Of a stretch of 12,053 nucleotides of DNA, positions 1 through 6,690 are shown in pieces. The stretch lies in assembly GCA_021158805.1 (NCBI GenBank), contig JAGGTZ010000167.1, positions 1 to 12,053 of the forward strand. Direction: 5' to 3'. Under the pieces are notes generated by a model. It did no database searches and was not told where the DNA came from. It was given only the letters and a program-made list of their open reading frames with translations. How positions within the stretch are numbered: the stretch's first letter is position 1; every line of letters begins with the position of its first letter. Origin of the DNA: Thermoproteota archaeon. Its GTDB lineage: Archaea; Korarchaeota; Korarchaeia; Korarchaeales; Korarchaeaceae. Position numbers and translations under genes: made by a program.

Positions 1-178
1 CCTCTAGGGATTTTCTTGCTTCTTCTAGACTAATTAGTTCATCTTCAGACTCTATGGCCTCTATTTCATCTGGAAGAGGCTCGTCCTCGGGTATTCCCCT
101 CTCCAGAAGTAACCTTATCATGGACTCTAGGGTCTCGAGCTTTTTCTTAATTTCATTTAGTTCGACTGAGGTAGACAT
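1..178 (-). CDS. Small acidic coiled-coil protein, N-terminal part (possible antitoxin)
   Basis: Fifty-nine codons are visible and the gene runs off the left edge. The protein starts MSTSVELNEIKKKLETLES, an amphipathic coiled coil, then has a proline- and glutamate-rich stretch (IPEDEPLPDEIEAIESEDE) and LISLEEARKSLE. This layout (short helix pair, acidic linker, then a 'LEEA' helix) resembles the small archaeal antitoxins that sit in front of RelE- or PIN-type toxins, but the toxin would lie outside the window, so the function is inference. The ATG at 176-178 is directly abutted by GGGAGG with no spacer, which is odd; either the message is leaderless or the true start is a little downstream. 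Alternative: an unrelated small coiled-coil protein. It is transcribed away from the deacetylase gene's end, across a 206-bp gap with no other gene that I can see. Confidence 0.55.
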   Translation of the reverse strand, partial: MSTSVELNEIKKKLETLESMIRLLLERGIPEDEPLPDEIEAIESEDELISLEEARKSLE

Positions 179-384
179 CCTCCCTTTAGCCAGAGCATTT
201 AATCCTTGATAAATGTGAGTATGTCAACTAATAACCTTCTTATATCTACCTCCCAGAGAATGCCACCAAAATGATTTGATGCTAGTTGGCAGTAATTAAT
301 TTACTATTAGCTTGTATTACGTAATCATGGTGCCATATCATTCTCATAGGATTTTCTAACTCATTTTAATGAGCATCTGATACT

Positions 385-1282
385 TTAATCCTCCCCTATT
401 ATCCAGATTCCACCTTCTTTCCTTATTGTACCATTGAGATAACCTTCTCCAAATTCTCCGAGTTTCATAAAAGCTACGCCCTCCTTTGCTTTCATGTGGT
501 GGATCAAATTCCTCACTAACCGAAGATTCTTCTGCTTATTGAAGTGATAATAGTGCATTTCGAAGACGAAGACCCCTCCCTTATCGTAGACATCGTCGAA
601 TGACCTTATCAAGTCATCATAGCTGTTAAGGGTCATATTGCTCCAGTTTAGAACTAGCGACTGCGAGGCATGAACTAGGAGCACACCATCTAGTATTATA
701 GGGTCTGTAGATTCGTTTTCATCCATATATCTGGCTGAAAGGATCCTTATATCCGCCCTGCTCAGTGCCTTAATGGTATTATTATCGTACGTATCGAAGG
801 GAGGTATAAACACCCTTACCTCCGCATCACTCTCCTCTAAAATCTTCTTTCCCTTGACAACCATATCAAACTGCTCCTCAGATGTGAGACCAGCGAACTC
901 ACTCTTCCCACCCACATGTGTCCTAATATCGTGAGTCAAGCCATGGAGAGCAATTTCTACAAGGTTGGATTTCGTGAGGAGGAGCCTTCTTATATAGGAA
1001 GAGAGAGGGGGGGTCCTCTGACACCTTAAGCTTTCCTCCAACATTGGGAATTACACCTAGTGTAATGGGAACTTTCTCTTCGATGAAGAGATCTACCCCC
1101 TTCCTTAGGGCATGGAATTTCCAATTAGGTTGTATATCATCCATTCTGAATATGACGATTACCTTAGCTTTGCGCGGTATTTCAGATCCAACATAGGATG
1201 TATAGAGGAGGAATATCAATAAAGACAAGATTATTATGCTTACAGCTAAAATTAAGACGTCTCTGAGCAACCAATAGGACAA
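385..1282 (-). pseudogene. Membrane-anchored polysaccharide deacetylase (NodB/DUF2334-like), apparently frameshifted
   Basis: Two overlapping frames together make one about 298-aa protein. The N-terminal frame (TTG start at 1282, used to about 1007) has a membrane anchor (residues about 8-30), then VIVIFRMDDIQPNW with the metal-binding Asp pair (about 48-49), and ITLGVIPNVGG. It then runs into a CCCCCCC tract (minus strand; 1007-1013). The other frame continues with LSSYIRR, the HxxxH metal motif ALHGLTHD (His about 113 and 117), FIPPFDTYD, and a late VFEMHYYHF strand, ending at TAA 385-387. Removing one C joins them as EDPPLSSYIRR. In the family the enzyme removes N-acetyl groups from polysaccharide; here the catalytic domain would face outside the cell. 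It is divergent from the glycosyltransferase operon. Whether the frameshift is real, a homopolymer sequencing error or slippage-controlled cannot be told. The start could also be an internal TTG five codons later. Confidence 0.75.
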
Positions 1283-1302
1283 CCTTTATTAAGATATTGG
1301 TA

Positions 1303-1312
1303 TGTAAAATTC
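1303..1312 (-). promoter_or_regulatory. Candidate TATA box for the deacetylase gene
   Basis: On the minus strand the sequence reads AATTTTACAT, centred about 26 nt before the TTG start at 1282, which fits a leaderless or nearly leaderless archaeal message. It is a weak match to the TATA consensus, so this is a position-based suggestion. Confidence 0.3.
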
Positions 1313-1384
1313 AAGGTTATTCCAAGAAAGCGGCAAGCTGCATGCCTAACAACGCCCGCTATCCTCATAGATTTCCTTAAACTA

Positions 1385-2008
1385 TTGCCCTCACATATAT
1401 TAAAACTACATAACTTTAAGTACGAAGAGCTATTTGAAAAATTTGGAGGAATTAGAAAACTGAGTATCATACTTGGAGGCTCCTTATCTACCATGCTCTT
1501 TGGTGGTCTGGCGGCTTTATCTGCTGCTAAGGCGACTTCTAGTAAGGTCATTGTAGGGTCGGAGGTTTTTAGACTGTTCCCGTCTATGGGCTTCCCATGG
1601 CTACTAACTAAGACATATGACGACATAGTGATGGATGCGGAATCCCTAGCGGAGCTTGTCTCTGATAGAGAACTGCCTCCCTACCATAAATGGGAATTGA
1701 TAACTTCTTTGAAGAAAAACAGTCCAATGAATAGACTCACATCTCTCCTCAGAGAGGAGGGCCTGACAAAGGGGGAGTCTAGGATAATATCTTTAGCTGC
1801 GGGGTCTCACCATGACAGGCTCTTTCTGCTGAGACCTGAAGCCAGAAGGGTGGCTAGGAGCCTCGATCTCAACCCTTCCCCACCATTGGTGGCCGCTACC
1901 GAGGCTCTGAAGAGAGGGGTCATTGGTGCGAACGAGTTCACATGGCTCTCTTGGCAGCTAACCAATGGAACAAGCGATAAAGGAGGTGATGCGATTTGGA
2001 GAAGATAG
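1385..2008 (+). CDS. PIN-like (DUF3368-like) protein with degenerate active site
   Basis: The 207-aa protein has the layout of DUF3368/PIN-type proteins. Residues 26-65 (KLSIILGGSLSTMLFGGL, then SKVIVGSEVFRLF) sit where the family has a 'vvlDsS.li.L..ig' strand followed by 'v.vp..V..El'; residues 126-137 (GLTKGESRIISL) match the conserved 'Gl..GEa.aiaLA'; and 145-162 (RLFLLRPEARRVARSLDL) matches 'llllDD..AR.vA..lGl'. The first Asp is Gly-31 and the later Asp pair is Arg-150/Pro-151; only Glu-131 is kept, so nuclease activity is unlikely. It is the first gene of a three-gene overlapping unit with the small membrane protein and the glycosyltransferase. The TTG at 1385 lacks a ribosome binding site and a TATA-like TAACTTTAAG lies at 1411-1420, so the true start may be later, for example CTG 1460 behind GGAGG (1445-1449) or ATG 1493. 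The family call is by eye and moderate. Confidence 0.55.
   Translation: MPSHILKLHNFKYEELFEKFGGIRKLSIILGGSLSTMLFGGLAALSAAKATSSKVIVGSEVFRLFPSMGFPWLLTKTYDDIVMDAESLAELVSDRELPPYHKWELITSLKKNSPMNRLTSLLREEGLTKGESRIISLAAGSHHDRLFLLRPEARRVARSLDLNPSPPLVAATEALKRGVIGANEFTWLSWQLTNGTSDKGGDAIWRR
1411..1420 (+). promoter_or_regulatory. Possible TATA box inside the 5' end of the PIN-like frame
   Basis: TAACTTTAAG would place transcription start near 1441-1444, just before GGAGG at 1445-1449. If used, the first 19 or so codons counted from TTG 1385 are not translated. The call is weak and rests on A/T content and spacing. Confidence 0.25.
1981..1990 (+). promoter_or_regulatory. Strong Shine-Dalgarno site for the small membrane protein
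   Basis: AGGAGGTGAT matches the complement of the archaeal 16S rRNA 3' end almost perfectly and lies 5 nt before TTG 1996. It sits inside the last codons of the PIN-like gene and fixes the TTG as the start, giving a 13-bp gene overlap. It also suggests that the small membrane protein is translated efficiently within the polycistronic message. Confidence 0.85.
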
Positions 2009-2277
2009 AAGTAATCCGTCCCGAAAGTGAAGAGTTACAACTAGAGATGGAGCAAGCTTGGAAAGAAGTAAGGGAAGTCAGAGATGCGAGGAGAAAGAGG
2101 TATGCAGTGGCATCGGGGTTCACTGCGCTGGGAGTTTTCTTACTCTTCCTGTCCCTCTTTGTACTGCTTGAAGGAATTACAATGGTGGGTCTTAGTTCGT
2201 TCTGGACCTTCTTAGCTACTATATTCGTAGGATCCATATCTTTCGGTTACGGATTCTATAGGATGGGAGTCTCGTGA
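1996..2277 (+). CDS. Small two-helix membrane protein with N-terminal coiled coil
   Basis: This is a 93-aa protein of no family I can name. Residues 9-34 are highly charged and heptad-like (PESEELQLEMEQAWKEV and on), predicting a cytoplasmic coiled coil. Two membrane helices follow at about 37-59 and 64-88, joined by a very short loop, so both ends should face the cytoplasm. The TTG start is set by a near-perfect ribosome binding site 5 nt upstream. Its stop TGA overlaps the GTG of the glycosyltransferase gene (GTGA, 4 bp), so the two are probably translationally coupled. Size, topology and position recall the PgaD/IcaD partners of poly-N-acetylglucosamine synthases, but there is no visible sequence motif that proves it; that role is inference from context. 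Confidence 0.8.
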   Translation: MEKIEVIRPESEELQLEMEQAWKEVREVRDARRKRYAVASGFTALGVFLLFLSLFVLLEGITMVGLSSFWTFLATIFVGSISFGYGFYRMGVS

Positions 2278-3332
2278 CGAATCACCGCTCTTATTCTTTT
2301 CCCCTCACTTTTTCCGTTGTGATACCCGCTTACAATGAGGAAAATGGTATAGAGGCATGCTTAGAGAGCGTATTGGCCCAGACAATTGAGCCCCTTAAGG
2401 TAATAGTAGTTAACGACGGATCTACAGATTCCACTCCAGAGATACTACGCCGCTATTCCGATAGGATAACTGTATTAAATCTGGAGGAGAACACTGGGAA
2501 CAAGGCATTGGCACTTAGAGAGGCAATACCATATTTGGAGGGAGATATTGTCGTCTATACAGACGCCGATTCGGTATTAGATCCCAAAGCCATGGAGAGG
2601 ATGCTGATCCACTTTCTCGATAGGGATGTTGGGGGAATCTCAGGCTTCGTTAGATCTAAAGCGCACAACCTAATCACCGGTATCAGGGAAATTCAGTATA
2701 TCTATGGACAGGAGATCCTAAAGAGGGGCATGGGGGTCATAAATGCAGTTCCTGTTATCCCTGGATGTGTAGGTGCAGTGAGAAGAGAGCTTTTTGATCC
2801 TCCTTCTGAAACAATGACCGAAGATATGGATATGACCCTCTCAATCCTCAGAGATGGGTACAGGGTGGTTTTTGAGCCAAAGGCCATAGTTTGGACATCA
2901 GATCCACCGAACTTGAGGTCTTATGTGAAGCAAAGTGTAAGATGGTATGCTGGCTACTTCCAAAACTTCAAGAAGCACTTCTTGAATCTTCCTAAGCGTG
3001 TCAAACTTCAGATGGCTGTTTCCGTGCTGGATAACTCTCTCTTCTCCATACTTTTACTAGCAACACTATTCTTACAGTTAATAACTGGAGATGGGTCCAT
3101 TCCAATTGCACTCTTTGCTATAGAGATGTCCCTCTGGTTTGTACTAGCTACTCATGCGACGTTAACCAGGGGGAGGAGCGATCTCCTCGGTAGCCTACTC
3201 ATAGCACCTCTATTCAGGGTCATTGACTCCGCTATATGGACATACTCTCTCATTAGAGAGATCTTCCTGAAGAAAGGAGACTTCAGATGGCATCGATCAG
3301 ATAAAATTAAGCTTAGTCCGCGTGTTCATTAG
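2274..3332 (+). CDS. Processive family 2 glycosyltransferase (polysaccharide synthase-like)
   Basis: The 352-aa protein carries a complete GT-A fold of the GT2 family: VVIPAYNEENGIEACLESV (15-33), the nucleotide-sugar Asp in VVNDGSTDS (48), GNKALAL (75-81), the metal-binding TDADS (DxD 97-99), the general-base region TEDMDMTL (Glu-183/Asp-184) and QSVRW (220-224), the QxxRW signature of processive synthases such as hyaluronan, cellulose and PgaC-type enzymes. Three C-terminal membrane segments follow (about 249-271, 276-298, 304-332), so it should polymerise or transfer sugar from a UDP- or similar donor at the inner face of the membrane and may export the chain. PgaC-type enzymes also have N-terminal helices, which are missing here; the coupled two-helix protein upstream may compensate. 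GTG start at 2274 overlaps the upstream stop. Donor and product are unknown. Its stop is 1 bp from the stop of the convergent glycosidase gene. Confidence 0.9.
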   Translation: MTNHRSYSFPLTFSVVIPAYNEENGIEACLESVLAQTIEPLKVIVVNDGSTDSTPEILRRYSDRITVLNLEENTGNKALALREAIPYLEGDIVVYTDADSVLDPKAMERMLIHFLDRDVGGISGFVRSKAHNLITGIREIQYIYGQEILKRGMGVINAVPVIPGCVGAVRRELFDPPSETMTEDMDMTLSILRDGYRVVFEPKAIVWTSDPPNLRSYVKQSVRWYAGYFQNFKKHFLNLPKRVKLQMAVSVLDNSLFSILLLATLFLQLITGDGSIPIALFAIEMSLWFVLATHATLTRGRSDLLGSLLIAPLFRVIDSAIWTYSLIREIFLKKGDFRWHRSDKIKLSPRVH

Positions 3333-3333
3333 A

Positions 3334-4368
3334 CTAGCAACTCATAACCTTCGATATCTCCTTCAATTCCACCCCTCCATTACCATCGTCCAGCCACCTT
3401 ATGATGGTATACTCCCCACTCACTCCATGGTTCACTAACCAAAGTAGGCCAGCCCTAGTTCCATACCTAGTTATACCAGCTACTCTCAGGAGGGAAAGGT
3501 TACCACACTGGATCTTCCATATTACAGAATAGTCCTCTACACCATAAGTGGATCTGAAGGTCAGATTTCGAAATCTAAGGGCATTATAATGACCATTCTC
3601 AGCTATGAAGGATATATTGATGTTTTTCCAACCAGGAGGATCCACTGCAGGCCCTCCTACCCTAACTATCACATTAGATGATCCCTCTTTCGGTATTACG
3701 TCCCTGTTCAGGGCCTTATCTATGGATGAATGGAATATGACTTGTCCCCTAGTTAGCTTGAAGGATCTATTCCCCCCTCTCAGGAATACCAGCAAGAAGG
3801 TACTAGGGACCCCTATCTTACCATCTGCTGGAAATATATTCATATCATCAAACCTGAGTATCCAACTACCTCTAGGCAGTTCGATCTCTCCTCTTCTCGA
3901 TGTAACGTTTACTATAGACAGGATTTCACATCCATTCAGATTGAACTTCTCGACAATAACGCCATTCGGCGCCCTCAGAGCGGAGTAGTTAGCTAGGAAT
4001 CTGGGTAAGTCGCTTAGCTTAACCTTCATCCCCATACTCAAGGGCGGAGTCGGATAACCCATGTCATCCAATGCACCAAGTTGGCCTATCACTAAGACCT
4101 TCTTTGCATATTCCGACAGTAGAACCCTCGACTCCCTAGTCAGGCATCTGATTTTAGGGGCTATGATGAAATCATATCTCTTTAAATCACCTTTAGAGAT
4201 TTCCTTTACTGGTAAGATGTCGAACTGGATGCAATTCTCAGCCAATACCTTGATAACCTCCCTGAACACTTTCATGTGGACGGTTCCATCTACCTCGTAA
4301 GGACCAGCCACATACCTATCAACTAGGTCCCTAGTCACTCTAGAGAAGAGTACAGCTACCTTGCTCTG
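3334..4368 (-). CDS. C-terminal part of split secreted glycosidase: amidotransferase-like plus beta domains
   Basis: A 334-aa reading from GTG 4338 is possible, but the same frame is open back to 4368 and the extra codons encode SKVAVLFSRVTRDL, clearly the first beta strand and helix of a class I glutamine-amidotransferase-like fold. The fold goes on through FREVIKVLAENCIQFDILPV, DFIIAPKIRCLT and KKVLVIGQLGA, the pattern of the beta-galactosidase trimerisation domain. No usable start codon lies between 4368 and 4338, so a free-standing gene would lack its first strand. This argues that the frame is the continuation of the 742-aa TIM-barrel frame upstream, shifted by one base. After about residue 130 come beta-rich segments with no motif I recognise, ending KEISKVMSC. 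No nucleophile Cys elbow is evident, so the amidotransferase fold is probably structural, as in glycosidases. Confidence 0.7.
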   Translation of the reverse strand, partial: QSKVAVLFSRVTRDLVDRYVAGPYEVDGTVHMKVFREVIKVLAENCIQFDILPVKEISKGDLKRYDFIIAPKIRCLTRESRVLLSEYAKKVLVIGQLGALDDMGYPTPPLSMGMKVKLSDLPRFLANYSALRAPNGVIVEKFNLNGCEILSIVNVTSRRGEIELPRGSWILRFDDMNIFPADGKIGVPSTFLLVFLRGGNRSFKLTRGQVIFHSSIDKALNRDVIPKEGSSNVIVRVGGPAVDPPGWKNINISFIAENGHYNALRFRNLTFRSTYGVEDYSVIWKIQCGNLSLLRVAGITRYGTRAGLLWLVNHGVSGEYTIIRWLDDGNGGVELKEISKVMSC

Positions 4369-6584
4369 CTATTTTTCTCACTTGGGAGCATTGAAATGAT
4401 ATCAAAAGCCTTTCTCCTGAATTCTAGACTGACAGCCCCAGTCATCAGGCCATTTTCGGAGTTGGTCTCGAAGAATCCATCAGCAATGGCTAGAATGAGG
4501 CCGAGCTGCTTGGAAGAATCTATCGGTTTAAATCCATATGTTAATGGTACTATTGGTCCTGAGCTGGAACCCCTTACATGCTTCAGTATTGCATAGAAGC
4601 CAGCCCATTCCTCAAAACTTGCACTGTATAAACCTCTCTTCCAGCTTGGAGGAGCTATCTCTGGAACTTGGATCACTAAAGGATTTCCTCTTAGTAATGT
4701 CGGGTCATAAGCTAGCTCGGTCCCTCCATGATCGCAAGCAGAGCTCTCGACCATTAGGATACCATCTGCCTCGTATACTGCGTCTGCGATCTCCATAATG
4801 AAGTCCAAGACAGCTTCATGTCTCCACCTAAGCCACGCTCTAAACTCAAGGCTGTTGTCTGGGGATGAAGGAGGATCCATGTAGTAGGAATTCCTGAAGG
4901 AAGCCACTCTCCATTGTGATGCATCTGGCCACAGATCATACATATCTTCCGCTAAGTAGGAGGGTATATGAGGTACATCAAGCCATATGCCATCTGCTCC
5001 TCCCTTGGAGATTATCTCACCTACCCTAGCTACTATTATATCTCTATGTGGAGAGAGCGGAGATAGCCATAGATCAGTTTCTCCAGGTGACAGCCAAGGA
5101 AGATCTAACTTCTCACCCTTTACCTTAAGGACTCTCCCATCCAAGGACTTCTGTAACCATTCCTCATGGAGGAGCCTCTTGCTTGATATCACTTCAAGGG
5201 CAGGTAGATAGACCACGACACTCAACCCTCTTGAGTGGGCAATTGAGGTGAACGATTTAACAAGGTTTAGGGCCCTCGAGAATCCCTCACCGTACAGGTT
5301 CTCGTAGTCGCTCAAACCCACGTCAAGTTCAATGAGGGAGGTACTCTGAGAATAGACCTCATCTACAATCTCCTCGATATTAGGTCTTGAGTAAGGATTT
5401 ATGTAGACTGATACGACCTTAGCTCCCCTTAACCACCTCAAGTGTATTGGATCGAGTTCTTTTACCCGTTTAAACTCCTCAAACACCTTCTTAATCATCT
5501 CGTACCTTTCACTACCGACACCCCACCAGTAGATGAATATACCATCTGCACCAGCTGCCGCTAACCACCTTCCCCTCCTACCAGCCTCTCTTACAGGATC
5601 TTCCTCATCAACTAGATCATTCAGGTAGGTTGAGGCAATGACCTTCTCAGCACCAGATACTCTAGCCATTCTCACAGCGTTGAAGTGCATTAACCTACTC
5701 TCGTCGGCGGGAACCATCACGTAAAGCGTACTGGTTAGTTTAGCTAGGGAGGAGAAGTCCAGTCCATAGATGGGGAGAGGATCCCATATAAGCAGGTGCG
5801 GCCTCACCACGAGCGAGGGATCTACCTCTCTAACGGAGTTCACTATTATCTCTAACATCTTAGTGACTTGGGCAGCCCTCCATTCCACCCACTTGGTCCA
5901 TACATCCTCATTCGATTCTATGAAGGAAGCCCACTCCTCGGGAGTCCTACCCGAAACTCTTATACCGGTATCCCCTTCGAACATCCTTACGGTATATTCA
6001 TCATAGCTGGTAGTGAGAGTTATGTCCTTTTCCTCTATATACCAATCAGAGAACTGGAAGTTGTCATTTACATCTATACCATCAAGTCCTAGGGATGCAA
6101 CCTCCTTAAAGACCTTCTGGAGCAGGGAGATACATTCCGGTTCCCTTACAACGCGAGCAGGAGGTACTATCGCTTGGAAGTAATCATCACTGTAGAAGTT
6201 AGCTGGCTTTCCATTCGATAGGATAGCGATCCAGTCAGGATGGGCCCTCAGCCAGATCCTGTGGGGGATATTCACCCACCCATATACCTTTAGTCCTAGG
6301 GCCTTGGCAGCAGCTATGACCCTTATAGCCCAATCAGGGTTCCTAGTAGGCAGCACCTTTGAGGGATAAAGGGCCCTACCGTCGCCATCAACTAGTGTTA
6401 CGAGGATGGCATTTGCTCCAATTTCCCTAATCTTAGTTAACTCGTAGGTAATATCGCAAGATTGGTTGGGACAAGGATCGTATACGCCTAGCTCGTAATC
6501 ATGCCGAATATCTCTATAGCCCAGCGTGTAAGGAACTGTTATTGATATCAATATTAGGAATAGAACAGGGAGCCGACAGTTCAC
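4356..6584 (-). CDS. Secreted tandem TIM-barrel glycoside hydrolase-like protein (GHL10/DUF187-like)
   Basis: The 742-aa frame has a signal peptide (1-22, MNCRLPVLFLILISITVPYT) and two consecutive barrel-like halves. Half one (about 25-370) has the GHL10/DUF187 features: LTKIREIGANAILVTLVDGDG, WAIRVIAAAKALGLKVYGWVN, HPDW (115-118) and the acidic strand GLDGIDVND (Asp-168, 171, 174). Half two (about 385-735) repeats the plan: SLIELDVGLSDY, IAHSRGLSVVVYLPA, GGADGIWLDVPH (Asp-531, 536) and ILMVESSACDHGG (Glu-613). The role would be cutting or binding an extracellular polysaccharide; the substrate is unknown. GTG start at 6584 has no ribosome binding site but a TATA box at the right distance for a leaderless message. 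The frame ends SEKNSRAR and TAG (4356-4358), and the conserved continuation appears at once in the -1 frame, so the original protein was probably about 1,085 aa. Divergent from the surface protein gene. Confidence 0.85.
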   Translation of the reverse strand: MNCRLPVLFLILISITVPYTLGYRDIRHDYELGVYDPCPNQSCDITYELTKIREIGANAILVTLVDGDGRALYPSKVLPTRNPDWAIRVIAAAKALGLKVYGWVNIPHRIWLRAHPDWIAILSNGKPANFYSDDYFQAIVPPARVVREPECISLLQKVFKEVASLGLDGIDVNDNFQFSDWYIEEKDITLTTSYDEYTVRMFEGDTGIRVSGRTPEEWASFIESNEDVWTKWVEWRAAQVTKMLEIIVNSVREVDPSLVVRPHLLIWDPLPIYGLDFSSLAKLTSTLYVMVPADESRLMHFNAVRMARVSGAEKVIASTYLNDLVDEEDPVREAGRRGRWLAAAGADGIFIYWWGVGSERYEMIKKVFEEFKRVKELDPIHLRWLRGAKVVSVYINPYSRPNIEEIVDEVYSQSTSLIELDVGLSDYENLYGEGFSRALNLVKSFTSIAHSRGLSVVVYLPALEVISSKRLLHEEWLQKSLDGRVLKVKGEKLDLPWLSPGETDLWLSPLSPHRDIIVARVGEIISKGGADGIWLDVPHIPSYLAEDMYDLWPDASQWRVASFRNSYYMDPPSSPDNSLEFRAWLRWRHEAVLDFIMEIADAVYEADGILMVESSACDHGGTELAYDPTLLRGNPLVIQVPEIAPPSWKRGLYSASFEEWAGFYAILKHVRGSSSGPIVPLTYGFKPIDSSKQLGLILAIADGFFETNSENGLMTGAVSLEFRRKAFDIISMLPSEKNSRAR

Positions 6585-6603
6585 AGGAGTCTAAGGGTTG
6601 TGT

Positions 6604-6612
6604 TAAATATAA
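6604..6612 (-). promoter_or_regulatory. TATA box for the glycosidase gene
   Basis: On the minus strand TTATATTTA lies with its centre about 23-25 nt before GTG 6584, placing the transcription start within a few bases of the start codon. With no ribosome binding site present, a leaderless message is likely. Confidence 0.6.
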
Positions 6613-6656
6613 CGTTGGACCTGCTAATAGCATGCCTTACACTGCCCATTATGAAC

Positions 6657-6666
6657 AAATTTATTA
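6657..6666 (+). promoter_or_regulatory. TATA box for the surface protein gene
   Basis: AAATTTATTA is centred about 29 nt before ATG 6691, so transcription should begin around 6687-6689. This excludes the upstream TTG at 6670 and supports ATG 6691. Together with the minus-strand box at 6604-6612 it makes a compact 106-bp divergent promoter region. Confidence 0.55.
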
Positions 6667-6690
6667 CCTTTGACTTCTCTAATAAGAGGG

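Noticed and set aside
360..373. CTCATTTTAATGAG inverted repeat after the deacetylase as a terminator
   Set aside because: The stem is A/T-rich with a 2-nt loop that cannot close and there is no clear T tract after it in the gene's direction.
1252..1626. 124-aa frame on the minus strand
   Set aside because: It overlaps both the deacetylase start and the PIN-like gene, has no recognisable motif, and looks like the shadow of the plus-strand frame.
3605..3988. 127-aa frame on the plus strand
   Set aside because: It lies wholly inside the antisense of the glycosidase C-terminal frame, whose codons read as real folded protein; proline- and serine-rich shadow composition.
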